Below, piece by piece: positions 1-11,110 of a DNA stretch of 27,639 nt (the stretch's first letter is position 1; the number at the start of each line of letters is the position of its first letter). The stretch spans positions 1-27,639 of the forward strand of contig JAIVFJ010000524.1 of the NCBI GenBank assembly GCA_025765615.1. Direction: 5' to 3'. Under the pieces are notes generated by a model. That model worked only from the letters and a program-made list of their open reading frames with translations. It made no database searches and was not told where the DNA came from. The stretch is from Zopfochytrium polystomum (Eukaryota; Chytridiomycota; Chytridiomycetes; Chytridiales; Chytridiaceae). Made by a program: the position numbers and the translations under genes.

Positions 1-1397
1 CCCATCCCACGGCGCACCATCTGCGCACTCCACTGCGTGGGATGCGTTGACGCCGGACTCGTCCTCGGCAGGGCAGAACACGCTCGGGTCGTCTTCCGGG
101 ACAACGCCAATGAGGCGGGCCAGCGGCATGGGGTCGCGCTGGGCCGGGTCCAGCAGCGCGTAAAACGCGTCCGCGGCCGCGGCCCACATCGCCGGTCGGT
201 ACAGAACGGCAAACAGCTGCTGCGAACCCTCGTTGCCGGTCAAGAGCGTGATGGGCGCGGCTCCCAAGACAATCGGCGCCGCGTCGAGGTCGGTCAGCCC
301 GCCGCGCAGCACGGACAAGACCGTCGGGCGGGTTGGGGTTTTCAGCGACGCGAGGAGGCATCCGTCTGGAGATGATGCCGCGGCGCGCTCCTCGCAGGCG
401 CGTGCAAAGCCGTCCAGCACAGACTCGGTGTCGACCAGCGTGGAGCGGACGAAGGCCTCGTATGCGCCGGAGAAGGCGGTTGGATCCACAACAGCGTCGA
501 GCACGACCCTGCCGACTCGGTCGGGGAACATGTTGACGAAGGTCGCCCCGAGGAACGTCCCGTACGACGTGCCCCAGTAGTCGAGCTTGTCCTGGCCTAG
601 TGCGGCGCGGATGGCGTTCATGTCGCGCGCAGTCGCGGAGGTCGAGATGTAGGGAAGGTACTCGCCCGCGTGGCGTCCGCAGGTGGCGGCTTGTCCTTTT
701 GCGAGTGCATCAAAGGCTGCAGGGGTAATAGCCGAGCCGTGGAAATGCGGGGTTCCAAAGGAGAAGTAGGCCCTCGGCGGCCTTGTGAGCGGCGGCCGAT
801 GGGAAACATATGACGGGATGCGACGCTCCGACGCCGCGTGGGTCAAAGCTGAAAATGTCGTGCTGGCCGCCTGTGATGGCCGACAGGGCTGCCCCAGCGA
901 CTTTTACCAAATCCACACCGGAGCTGGACGCGAGTGGACGTTTAGTGAAAGAGCGCTTTACACTTTGAATAGTTCGCAATCAAGCCACTCAGACTCTCAC
1001 CCTCCAGGACCGCCCGGGTTCATCACGATGCTGCCGAGGCGAGGCTCCTTGGTGGCGGGGTACTTGGCGACGGCGATTGAGATTGTTCGCGGGTCTGCCT
1101 GTTGTTGCCAGCAGCAGTGTAGTCGAGCGGCACCTGAAGCGAGCCGCACAAGACTCCGTCGACGGCACTATTCTCACACGGAGCCAATCCGAACGGGTCA
1201 GCAGGGTCTTTGGTCGCAGACTGGTGGGGCTGAGGGCGACGCGTCGTTGCGGCATCACCGCCGTCTGCTGTATCGCCTGAAAGAAGAAGGCGTGTTGCGG
1301 CAGAGCTGTCGGTGGAGAGCGATTGCGAGTACTGTGAGGACTGAGAGGAGGAGGACGTGGAGGACGACGACGACGACAGTTAAGGGGCGTTGGCCAT
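1..1397 (-). CDS. TAP-like alpha/beta hydrolase (family S33), partial, 3' end outside window
   Basis: Probable secreted serine peptidase of the tripeptidyl/prolyl aminopeptidase type. Exon 1 is about 1397-1001 and exon 2 is 923 to the window edge, split by a canonical 77-nt intron (924-1000). Read in order, the protein shows a VPLDYT strand, the glycine-rich MNPGGPGGSG oxyanion segment (made by the splice), FSFDPRGVG, and the nucleophile elbow GTSYGT with its serine codon near 565-567. A Cys-containing segment ending VECADGAPWDG sits at the edge, as at the start of the TAP C-terminal domain. The reading frame shifts near 1080-1100 and near 769-773, probably from single-base errors. The N-terminus is unresolved: the ATG at 1395-1397 runs into a stop after five codons, while another frame just downstream reads as a hydrophobic, signal-like stretch. 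The catalytic Asp and His should lie beyond the window. The family is clear; the exact substrate is not. Confidence 0.85.
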
Positions 1398-1909
1398 CGT
1401 CCTGAATCAAGTCACGCTTTTTGACGAGTCTCTTATTTGTTTTTTTTTTTTTTTTGTTTTTCTGTCTTGCTTTTCAGCCACGCATACCCAGTCTCTGTCT
1501 CTGTTTTCTGTCTCTGTCTCTGTCTCTGTCTCTCTCTCTCCCTCTCCCTCTGTCTCTCTCCGCTCTCTCTCGCACCTTGTCTCTTCTCTCTCTCTCCCTC
1601 TCTCTGTCCGGTTTGTCCTTCGCTTTCTTCCACTGCAAATCGAACAATTTTTTTGATTCGAAGTTTCCGATTGCGACATGGCGGCCCAGGTGCAACAACA
1701 CCCCAAATCCCACGCATGCCCTTCTCCTCGTCCTCCCATCACCGCATTATCCCCCACCATTCCTCGTCTTCTCTTCGCCCCTTTGATAATCTGGCTGGTG
1801 TTGGATGGCGTCGCGAAGCGCGGGATGGCTGCAGCCCGCTCTTTACTTTTCTCAAGCGAATGACCTCCCCCGCCTCACCCGCATACGTAATGTTCTGTTC
1901 TTCATGTAG
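1398..1909. other. Low-complexity intergenic stretch (poly-T and CT/TCTG tracts)
   Basis: Lies between the divergent hydrolase and SAM-protein genes, so it probably holds both promoters. It contains a T run at about 1440-1455 and a degenerate TCTG/CT-rich tract at about 1493-1610. Long open frames cross it on both strands but translate only to Ser/Leu or Arg/Glu repeats. Candidate start codons for the downstream membrane protein are at 1678 and 1716. An acceptor-like TGTAG ends at 1909. Confidence 0.6.
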
Positions 1910-3765
1910 GCGCAAACTCCTGGAACCCCTCAACCACGACGACCACGAGTTGGTCTTCCTCCAGTTCCTCCTCCAGTTCCTCCTCTTCTTCTTTCTTCGA
2001 CCTGGTGGACCTCCACAACAACTTCCACGTCGTCAACGTGGTGGTCATCGTCTGCAACCACATCGACTGCTTGGACTCCAACCACTACTTCAACATGGAA
2101 CCCCACCACTGTCACGACCACCGTCGTTTCCACCGCCACAGACTCGACCGATTGGACTCCAACAACAACTGCGACGGCCACGGGTGGAGGAGGCGGCAGT
2201 CTTTCCAGCAATCCTACCTCCGGTTCCAGCAATCCTACTTCCGGTACTGGGGGCTCTGCTAATCCGTCGTCGACCGCGGGCTCAAGCTCCGGAAACGATG
2301 GGAAGAGTCCGTCCGGCGATCCCGGCGGCGGATCCTCGTCGAGCTCCTCCAGTCTCTCAACTGGCGCGATTGCCGGCATCGCCGCTGGCTTGGGCCTCCT
2401 GTGCCTCGTCGTCGCCGCCGTGTTCGTCCTTGTCCTCGTCCCGCGCTGGAAACAGCAACGACGAGCGGACAAGACGGAACTCCTATCGTCCATTTACGTG
2501 GCTTCTGGGTCTGGCGGATCCACCGGCAGACCGGCGCGGCCAGGTACTCCTGGGTCGCCTCCGCCCCCGCCTTCGGCGCAGCAGCAGCAGCAGAATCCAA
2601 ACTCGTCGCATCGTATATCGGATCCGACGATGGTGGGGTGGCAGGCGCCAGTTCAGTACACGGCAGCCGCTCACCCAGATGGACAGCCCATGATATCAGC
2701 ACAACCCGCCGCACAACATCAAGCGAACCCTGACCTCATGACGTGGACACCAATGTACAGCCCAGCTGTCATGTATCCACAGGACCAGGCGCAGCAGCCA
2801 TTGGTCTACATGGTTTCCTCTGGCAATCAGGATCCAAACGCAAGCTGGACGTCTCAACCAGTTTCGGGCCAGCTTCCTTCGCAGAACTACTACCCAGCTG
2901 CTCCTTTGCCGCAGAGCCCTGCCGAGCAACTGCAGCAGCCGTCTGAGTTCCTTGTTTCACACAATCCTGCCGACCCAAACGCAAGTGAAGTTGTGGAGAT
3001 GGCAGTTCTCCCCCCGCAGCCCACACCTCCGAACCGTACGACAAGCAAGGATGTGCGCACGAGCTGGTACCCAGCTGACGTAGAATCAAGCGGCCTGTTT
3101 GCCGCACTGCAGCCATCACCTTTGCCGCACCCATCGACGGCCTCCAACCCTTCGCTGAGCCGCCCGCAGGGCCCCACAGACGTTGCCGCCATCATGGCTG
3201 TCGTCTCAGCGTCGGACAAAGAGCCTCTCCCCAACGCCCCCGAATCGGTCGATGCCCGCCGTCTCACGCAACGATCCGAATTCAGCTCCCACACCGTCGA
3301 CTCCTTCCGCCCGACATCCGCCTCCCCAGACCTCTCCGTCGCCTCCACCCAGTTCTCCAACCGCTCCTCGCTCTTCTCCGGCGTGCCCGACATCACCGCG
3401 GCCCTCGTGGCCGCCGCGGCCACCGCCGAGACCATCCGCAAGCGCAACCCGGCGAAGCCGCGCAACCTGCACTCGTGGACGCCGCGCGAGGGGTCGCAGC
3501 CGCGCTGGCGGACGAGGGCGTCGAGGCCGGGGTGCTCGCGCTGTTTTTGAGGAACGAGATTGACGGCGTCGTGCTCGAGACGATCGACAGCGCGTTTCTG
3601 GCAAACGAGATGGGCATCGCGGCGGCGGGCGTGAGGGCCCGAGTGATGATGGCGGTCGGAAAGGTGAGAGGGGATAGCGTTCGACGGCCGCCTGAGGGCG
3701 TCGCGAGACCTGCCGAGGGCGTTGTGGATTCCGGTACGCTTTCGCCGCCCCCGTATTTGAGTTGA
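1910..3765 (+). CDS. Ser/Thr-rich single-pass membrane protein with cytoplasmic SAM domain (5' end unresolved)
   Basis: Likely cell-surface sensor or adaptor. From an acceptor at 1909 the sequence encodes an ectodomain rich in Ser/Thr with repeated W-x-P-T-T units, then Gly/Ser linkers. A membrane helix follows at about 2372-2440 (IAGIAAGLGLLCLVVAAVFV), then a basic stop-transfer segment. The intracellular part is about 340 residues, rich in Pro, Gln and Ser. The last about 65 residues, coded at 3471-3665, are a SAM domain with the W-x-x-x-x-V start, a NEIDG turn and an EMGI-x-x-x-G-x-R end. Two single-base frame breaks must be bridged: an extra T near 1991-1999 in a TCT tract, and a missing G near 3488-3493 in GAGGGGTC. 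Without the second correction the protein ends at 3550 and loses the SAM domain. The first exon is uncertain. An ATG at 1716 joined to a donor at 1798 fits the phase but gives no signal peptide. Confidence 0.72.
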
Positions 3766-4790
3766 GTAGAACCCTTTTCTGTCGTTTTGGCCGAAATGGC
3801 CTCTTTCGATGAACTGCAGGACACACCCCGCCGTCTTTAAAGGTTGAGCTGGTGGATGACGCGCTTTCAATGCTTCCTGACGGAGTATCAGTTCTCTTTT
3901 TTTCATCAATTTCAATCGCTCGAACTCTTTCTGTGTAACCTGGTATTATGCATAATGCAGCCACATCCTCGCTGCCCCCTTTTCCTCACCGTAGTCGAGC
4001 GCTTTTCGTGCACTACTCAATCTGTCACCAAACGTTGTTGCAACGCTTTCCAACCTGCAGTTCCCCCCCTACTTTTCTGTTGCTCACTTTATTTGTGACC
4101 ATGCGTATCCTTACACATCCCCTCACCCTCACACAATTTTTTTGTGGTGTACGAAACAATCCTCCCTTAACTTTGCAACCCCCTTGCGCCGGTTTTTTTT
4201 TCTTATATATTTTTTGGCTGATTTGGCTTGTTCGCCCCGGGGAGCAGAACAAGTGGCGCAAAGCCGTTGACTTTGACCTCATTTCGTTATACGGGACAGC
4301 GCTGCTCGCTATTTTCCTTGCGATTGTGAGGGGCGAATCTCAATATATCAGGAGCGCGTCCTTCTCACTTTTTCAGCCCGCAGAGAGTTGCCAAGGACTG
4401 GGGAGGCATGTTATCGGTCCGCACCAACGAGCTATATTACGCACGGTGCGGCGGCCCTGCAGCCACGTCGTGTTTCCGAGCGAGTTTTGGGTTTCAGGTG
4501 AAGTTGCTGGGATACTAAGCGGTATGAAAGACTACGCAAGCTTGCGGCGAAGGAGGGTGGGGCGCTGGGTGTTATAGTTCGTTCGAGTCAAAGATGTACG
4601 GGGTCGTGTGAGAACCAACTGTCAGTGAGAATGTTTACGCTAGGAGGGGGGGGAGGGCGGGGGAGCGAATATATATATCGATTGCAAAGTTGGGGTGGTG
4701 GTCGTCTCTTTCGAAGCCAAGGAAAATAAATTTGTTCCACGCCCGTCCGCCGTCACAGCGACCACCTGCCTCCACACACCAATCAAGCAA
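3766..4790. other. Intergenic region before the VPS10 gene
   Basis: No convincing gene. The long open frame at 3948-4577 shows no recognisable domain and overlaps a dispersed repeat. The stretch holds repeat copy A (4078-4639), a G-rich tract (4640-4665) and a TATATATAT motif at about 4670 that could serve the VPS10 promoter. Confidence 0.6.
4078..4639 (+). repeat. Dispersed repeat, copy A
   Basis: This segment aligns, diverged but collinear, with 14250-14662 in the same orientation. The first 23 bases (TGTTGCTCACTTTATTTG...) are identical. Further shared words include GTACGAAAC, TTAACTTTGC, a TATATAT box, AGAACAAG/GGAACAAG followed by GGCGCAA, TTGACCTCAT and TTTACG at the end. Relative to copy B it carries about 135 extra bases at about 4334-4468. 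No coding capacity, terminal inverted repeat or target duplication was recognised. Possible identities are a solo LTR, a non-autonomous element or a duplicated promoter segment. Confidence 0.7.
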
Positions 4791-7700
4791 ATGAGACGTG
4801 GTGGTCTGAGCGCATCGCCGCCACCGTCGCCGTCGCCGCCTCAGTCTTCCACAACCAGCAGTTTCACCCCTAACGCCACCACCACCACCACCACCACCAC
4901 CACCGCTGCGATGCCTCGTCACTCTCGCTCGCGGGCGATGGCAGAGGCGACAGGATGCGCGCACCCCTCCTCGACGGATTTGCAAAGGTCAACCCCGTCA
5001 CCGCGGTCTGCACATGGAAAGTGGCGATCGCCGCGGCCCTCGCAGCGGGACCCTCCATCGCCTGCCCTTGCGGCTCGGTGCCCGCGTCCCCGCCAACACC
5101 ACCGGCGCGAACCCGCATCCTCACTTCTCCCGCTCCTTGTCCTGCTGCTCGTGAGCTGCCTCGCCCAACCCTCCGCGATTTATGCATCTGCATCGCCACA
5201 GACGGGCGTGAAGCTGCCTTCAGCGACGGATGCCGGCCAGCCAAAGGTGGCCGAAAAGTCCTTCTCAAAGCCTGCAGTGAACATCATCTTCTTCAAGTCG
5301 TCGACCGTGGCGCTCGCCGTGCCCGAAGGCGGCAGGGACTTTCTCCGGAGCGCGGATGAGGGAATGACGTGGGAGCCAGCCAAGCTGCTCGACCCCTTGT
5401 ACCCCATCAAGCTGGTCGGGATGCACGACGTGGATCTCAGCCGCGCGTTCTTTTTCACAGACAACGACATTTACGTGACGACGGATCGGCTTGAGAGCAA
5501 GTTGGACAAGATCCCAACGCCGTCGCATTACAACGAACTGGGAGCGCAGATTTTGGACCACCACCCGACTGAGAAGGAATACCTTGTGTTCGTCGGCGGC
5601 CCGCGCGGGTGCCCTGTCCCGTCGCAGTGCTATACCGAGGCGTACATCACTTTTGATAGCGGGCGAACGTGGCTGAATGACGGAAAGCCCATCGAGACGT
5701 GGGCGACAAAGTGCCTTTGGGGGTGGGACACAGGTTTCACCGACAAGGAGACAGATCTGCCCAAGGACTCGGTCATTTGCGCCAGTTACAAGTTCAAAAA
5801 CGGAAACATTGGAATGGACCAGATTGGGATGATTGGAAGAAACGACAACCCGCTGCAGCTGGTGCTGATTACGAACAAAGGCAAAGACCGCCGGGTGCTT
5901 ATCGATCAAGGTGTGATCAACTTTTATGTAGTTGATTCCTTGCTCTTTGTCGCAGTGGTGAGTGGCTCAGTTGCATCAGAAGACATCTGCTATCCAAGCC
6001 ATTCTGAATTTCCTTTCGCGAGCAGCAAGACAACAGCGGAAACCTCCGCGTCCGAGTGTCGACCAATGGCAAAACGTTCACCGACGCGAAGTTCCCTCCC
6101 AACATGAAGCTCGAAAAGAACGTAAGCCGCACCCTATTGCCTATCCCCAATGCGAACATTGGCTTATAAACTCCAATTTTGTGGAACAGGCGTTTACGCT
6201 CCTCGAATCAAACAGCGGCGGCGTATACCTCGATGTGGCCCAGAGTCAAATGTTCTTACGCGAATATGGTGCTCTGTTCAAGTCGAACTCCAACGGAACC
6301 TTCTACTCTCGTATCCTTGATCACACGAACAGGAACGAACGCGGTGTTGGTAAGTGTATAGTTTGCGCCCTATATCAGGTCATTCTTACTTTCGGGTCAG
6401 TCGATTTCGACAAAATGAAGGGCATCCCCGGAATTCTTCTTGCAAACGAAGTCACCAACGTGAAGGAGATGATGATCGGCGGAATCAAAAAGGTCCAGAC
6501 AAAGATATCTTTTGACGATGGCGCGCACTGGTCGTTGATCAAGGCTCCTGCCAAAGACTCTGACGGCAACACCATTCAGTGCACTGGCGACGTGAGTCCT
6601 CTTACTCGCATTTAACTCGTTTCTCCAAGTTTCATCTAACATTTTTCTTTGCGACCGGCTCCCTTTTATGTAGTGCTCGCTGAATTTATACAACAAGTAC
6701 AGTGAGTACGGATACGGACGCGCATCGCCGCATACTTCACGCGCAGCAGCCGGCATCATGTTGGCGGTCGGGAGCGTCGGCACTTCTCTGGCTGGTTATA
6801 ACGACTGCAACACATACTTGACGAAGGACGCTGGACTGTCGTGGACCGAAGTCCACCGCGATGCACACAAATGGGCCGTTGGCGACCATGGTGGACTGAT
6901 TGTGCTTGTTAACGACGAAAAAGCCACGGACGTCCTGAAGTACGGAAACTTGCGATGCATTAGTAGCAATATCTGAATCCCCTCTCACTCTCTCATCGTC
7001 CCGCAGCTGGTCATCCGACTACGGCGTAACGTGGAACCCGTTTGTTTTTTCAAATCATGCAGTCCGCGTGCTGACCGTGACAACCGAACCGGCCTCGACC
7101 TCGTTGAAATTCATCATCACCGGAACCCGGCCAAAGTCGACCGACCGCACTATAGAGACTGTGCTAATCTCGATCGACTTCTCCGCTGTGCTCCCACGTG
7201 CTTGCGACAAGCCCAAAGGTGGGAAGGACTTGGTCGAGTGGTCGCCAGTGGGAGACGGCGGCAAGGATCGCTGCTTCTTGGGGCAGGAAATCGGGTTCTG
7301 GAGGAAAAAGGACGATGCACACTGCTACATTGGCCGAGAATTTGAGGAGGATTTCGGCACTTTGGACCCTTGCCCGTGCACGGAGAAGGATTTCGAATGG
7401 TGAGGAAAAAATGTCTTGGTTAATGTGGTAGTAACTAACATTGGTTGCTTCATTCGATTAGCGATTATAACTTTTTCCTGGATCCGTCGACCGGAAAGTG
7501 CCAGCTGTACGGAGCCGACCCAGAGCAGCCAACAAGCTGCAAAGCTGGAGACACATACAAAGGGCACTCTGGCTATCGTAAAATTGCCATCTCGAAATGC
7601 AAGGGCGGCGTTGATCTGACAACCCCAATCGATCGGCAGTGCTCTGGAAGTGGCGGGCCAAGCACAGGAACGGGGAACGTTAAAGTCACCTCATCCTTCT

Positions 7701-10504
7701 TCAGGCACAAGCTTGCGGACTACTTTTACTTCAATCAGACCCGCACTATCATGATGCGCGACGAAGCGGGCCGCGTTTGGAAGTCGGACGACACTGGGCA
7801 GACCTGGTCGCAACCGGACATGCTAAAGTCAGTCGAAGTCACGCGGATGCTTCAGGACCAGCACCATGCGGAAGTGCGCGCCTACTTTATTTCCGACGAC
7901 CCTGTGCTGTTTTACACGGACGACGCTGGCCGCACGATCAAGAAAACCGACCTGCCGTCCCGCCCGAACCGCCTTGGCGTCGACGCGCTCGTTCTTCACG
8001 CCGAGGAACCGTCGTACCTTATCTTTGTCGGCGACTCTGGGTGCGGCTCGACGGCGCTCGGGAGCTGCCACGCAGAAACGCACGTGTCGACCGACCTGGG
8101 CCACTCTTGGACAAAAGTCATGTCGTACAACCAGCGGTGCATGTTTGCGCGGGACAAGCACTTTACCGCTCCGTCCAAGGATACTCTATTTTGTCAAGTG
8201 TTTGACGTGACCTCGGGCGACCAAAGGTCGATGGCCATCAAGTCGACGAAACGGAAGCTGGTACGAAGCACTAATCTGGGCAAGTCGTGGAGCACGGTGC
8301 TCGAGGACACTGTCGGAATCGCCCTTTCCTACGAGTACATGGTCGCAGCGACGGTTAGTGATATTCACTATGATTTTTGTTTGCTTCCCCTCTTCCTCAC
8401 ATTGATCAATGTAAAGCTAACGTACTGGCCTATTCTGCAATAGCTGCCCCCCAACGAAAGCCAACTCCACCTCTTTGTCTCAACTGACGGTGAAAAGTGG
8501 GTCAAGGGGTCGTTTGAAAACGACGAGCAGATCCCAGACTACGGCTACACGTTGCTGGACTCGTCGTCTGGGTCTATCTTTTTGCAGGTATTCTCGAGCC
8601 GCCGCATCGGGGCCGAGTACGGGGCTTTGTACCGCAGCATCAGCAACGACGGGACCAAGTTTAAAGTGTCTCTGGAAAAAGTGAACCAGGACGCCAAAGG
8701 GTTTGTTGTCTGTCTTGTTTCGGCAACTCGTTGACGAGTTAAATCTCCGATTCCAGTTACACCGACTACGAAAAGCTGCTCGGCGTCCCGGCGATAGCGA
8801 TCGCCAACGAAGTGATCAACGCGGAAAAGGTGGATGCGGGCGTTGCCAAGAAGATCCGCACGAAGATGACGTTCGACGACGGTGTCAGCTGGGTGGACCT
8901 GAAACCGCCTGCGACAGACTCGCAGGGCAATTCGTACAACTGCAACTCGGACTGCCACCTCAACCTGCACCACTTCACGGAGCGCACGGACTCGAACGAC
9001 CTCTTTTCGTCGGCGTCCGCGGTCGGGTTCATGATGGGCGTGGGCAACGTCGGGGAGTACCTGACGCAGTATAACGACGGCGACACGTACATCACCAAGG
9101 ACGGCGGGCGCACGTGGCGCGAGGTGGCCAAGGACGCGCACCTGTACGAGTTTGGCAACCGCGGCGGGGTGATCCTGCTCGCTAACAATGAGGTTGCGAC
9201 GGACGCCGTGCGGTACTCGCTGGACCACGGCGAGACGTTTGCCGAGCTGCGGTTGAGCGACGCGCTGGGCGGCGGCGGCGGCAAGATGCGGGTGACCAAC
9301 ATCATCACGGAGCCGCACGGCAGCGCGTCGTCGTTTGTGGTGTTTGGTGTGCTGAGCGGTGGCGCGAGCGCGGGCGAGGTGGCGGCGGTGTTTTTGGACT
9401 TTGCGGGCGTGTGGGGCGGCAACGAGTGCAAGATGGACGGGTCCAATCCGGCGGCGAGCGACTTTGAGGCGTGGAACCCGGCCGCGGCGTCGTCCGTCGA
9501 CGGGTGCATGTTTGGGGAAAAGGCAAGTTTTTGGCACAACACGCACGCACGCACGCACACCAACACTCACTCTACTGACACCCTCACACTTACTCACTCT
9601 GACACTCTGTCGCTCTCCATGCAAACAGACCGAGTTCTTCCGGCGCAAGTCGGACCGGCTGTGCAAGGCGCCCGAGACGTTTGAGCAGCCGCAGCGGGCG
9701 TCGACGGCGTGCGCGTGCGGCGAGGCGGACTTTGAGTGCGAGGAGGGGTACGTGCGCGACGGGCGGACGAGCAAATGCGTTGCGGGTTCCGGGCACAAGG
9801 CGGCGGCGCCCGTGTGCGTGAACGGACTGCTGCGGTCGTCGACGGGGTACGAAAAGAGCCGCCGGACGCGATGCCAGGGCGGGTTGAAGCTGGACGAGCC
9901 GCCGGAAGAGTTTTGCAGTTGAGTGCTTTTTTTTTTTTTTTTTTTTTTTTGGAGGGATTTTTGGTTTTGCGGCCTTTCTTACGCGTTTCCTCCCCTCCCT
10001 TCCTCTTCCTCCCCCCTACCTCGATGCTTGCAGCAAACAAGCTGTCGTGGGTCACGTGGCTGTTCATTGTGCTTGCGGCGGTCGGCATCCCGGCGGGCCT
10101 GTCCTTCTTTATGGTCAACTCGAAGCGGGGCGGCCGCATCCGGTATTTTTCTTTTCTCGTTTTCTTTTTCTTTTTTGTTATGTTTTTTGTTTCCCTTTTT
10201 CCGTTCTTCTAATTTTTGTTTTACAAACAAAATAATAACCAACTGAAGACTGACGGTCGACTCGGACGGCCTGTTTGCAAGCGAGCCGACGACAGTCTCG
10301 GAGCGCATCGGGCGCGGGCTGCGCACGGCGGGCGTGGTTGCGACCGAGCTGCTCGAGGCCGCCCTGGCGACCGGCCGCCGCTGGTACGACGCCGCGCGCA
10401 ACAGACTGCTCGTCAGCTCCGGATACGCCCCTGTGCGCACATCGCTCGACGACGCCATCGACAACGACGCGTCGCTACTCGACCTCAACGACGAGGAGGG
10501 CTGA
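4791..10504 (+). CDS. VPS10: VPS10/sortilin-type vacuolar sorting receptor
   Basis: Type I receptor that carries hydrolases from the Golgi to endosome and vacuole. Exons: 4791-5957, 6026-6121, 6190-6349, 6401-6591, 6674-6939, 7007-7399, 7462-8353, 8444-8700, 8757-9522, 9629-9917, 10034-10142, 10249-10504. They sum to 1614 codons with no phase conflict, close to yeast Vps10 in length. A hydrophobic signal-like segment (LLPLLVLLLVSCLA) lies near residues 110-125. Two VPS10 domains follow, each a run of Asp-box blades (RSADEGMTW, TFDSGRTW, TKDAGLSW, STDLGHSW, TKDGGRTW) closed by a Cys-rich module. The membrane helix is near residues 1496-1520, followed by RGGRIRL and a roughly 90-residue tail ending in acidic residues with a D-A-S-L-L sorting motif. 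Intron 9 (9523-9628) uses a GC donor, and intron 10 contains a long T run. The start is uncertain: ATGs at 4911 and 4938 are in frame and leave a shorter, still basic, leader. Confidence 0.95.
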
Positions 10505-11110
10505 TAGTGAAAAATGAAACACACGCACACGCACAGGCACATGTTGGTTTTACAGGTTATTGTTGTTGCTTTTGGCACCCATTTTACATCCGTTTTTTCT
10601 TCTTTTCTTTTTCTTGTGGTGGGTAGTGACTGCTTGGTTCTGGAGCACGCGGGGGGGTCGTAGGTTGTACACACGAGGTGGCAGAAAGCAGAATGTGTCC
10701 GTCGGGGTGCAGTCCATTTGGATTGAATGCTTCTTTTTTTTTTTCTTTCACTCCAGAAGAGGACCATTATGAGGAGGATTTGAAAAACAGTCATTTGAAC
10801 TGACGAGTCGAAAAAAAGGAGCGGGCACAAGCCTCCCCTCTCTTCACAGATGGACTGGTTGGATGCTCCCGCCTTCGAAACAAGAACTGCCAAGGTAAAA
10901 ACACTTCCCCGAGGACAACCCGTATAACAAACCCAACCCCCCCGGGCCGCACCCAACCACGCAACAAGGGCCTTGTCTCACGTTGCGTTACGCACGCGCC
11001 GCGCCACAAAAGACCCCAGGGGTTTCTATTGGTTGCATCCAACAAAGAAAAGAAAAAAAAAAGAAAAGAAAAAGAAACAGAAGAAAAGAGGAATTTTCTA
11101 CCCCCGCCTC
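10505..11110. other. Convergent 3' intergenic region
   Basis: Separates the 3' ends of the VPS10 gene (+) and the seven-helix gene (-). It holds T-rich and CA-rich stretches and an A/G-only tract at about 11043-11095. Open frames here have no recognisable domains. I see no gene. Confidence 0.6.

Noticed and set aside
3948..4577. 209-codon open frame before VPS10
   Set aside because: No recognisable domain, and most of it overlaps a dispersed non-coding repeat whose second copy does not keep the frame.
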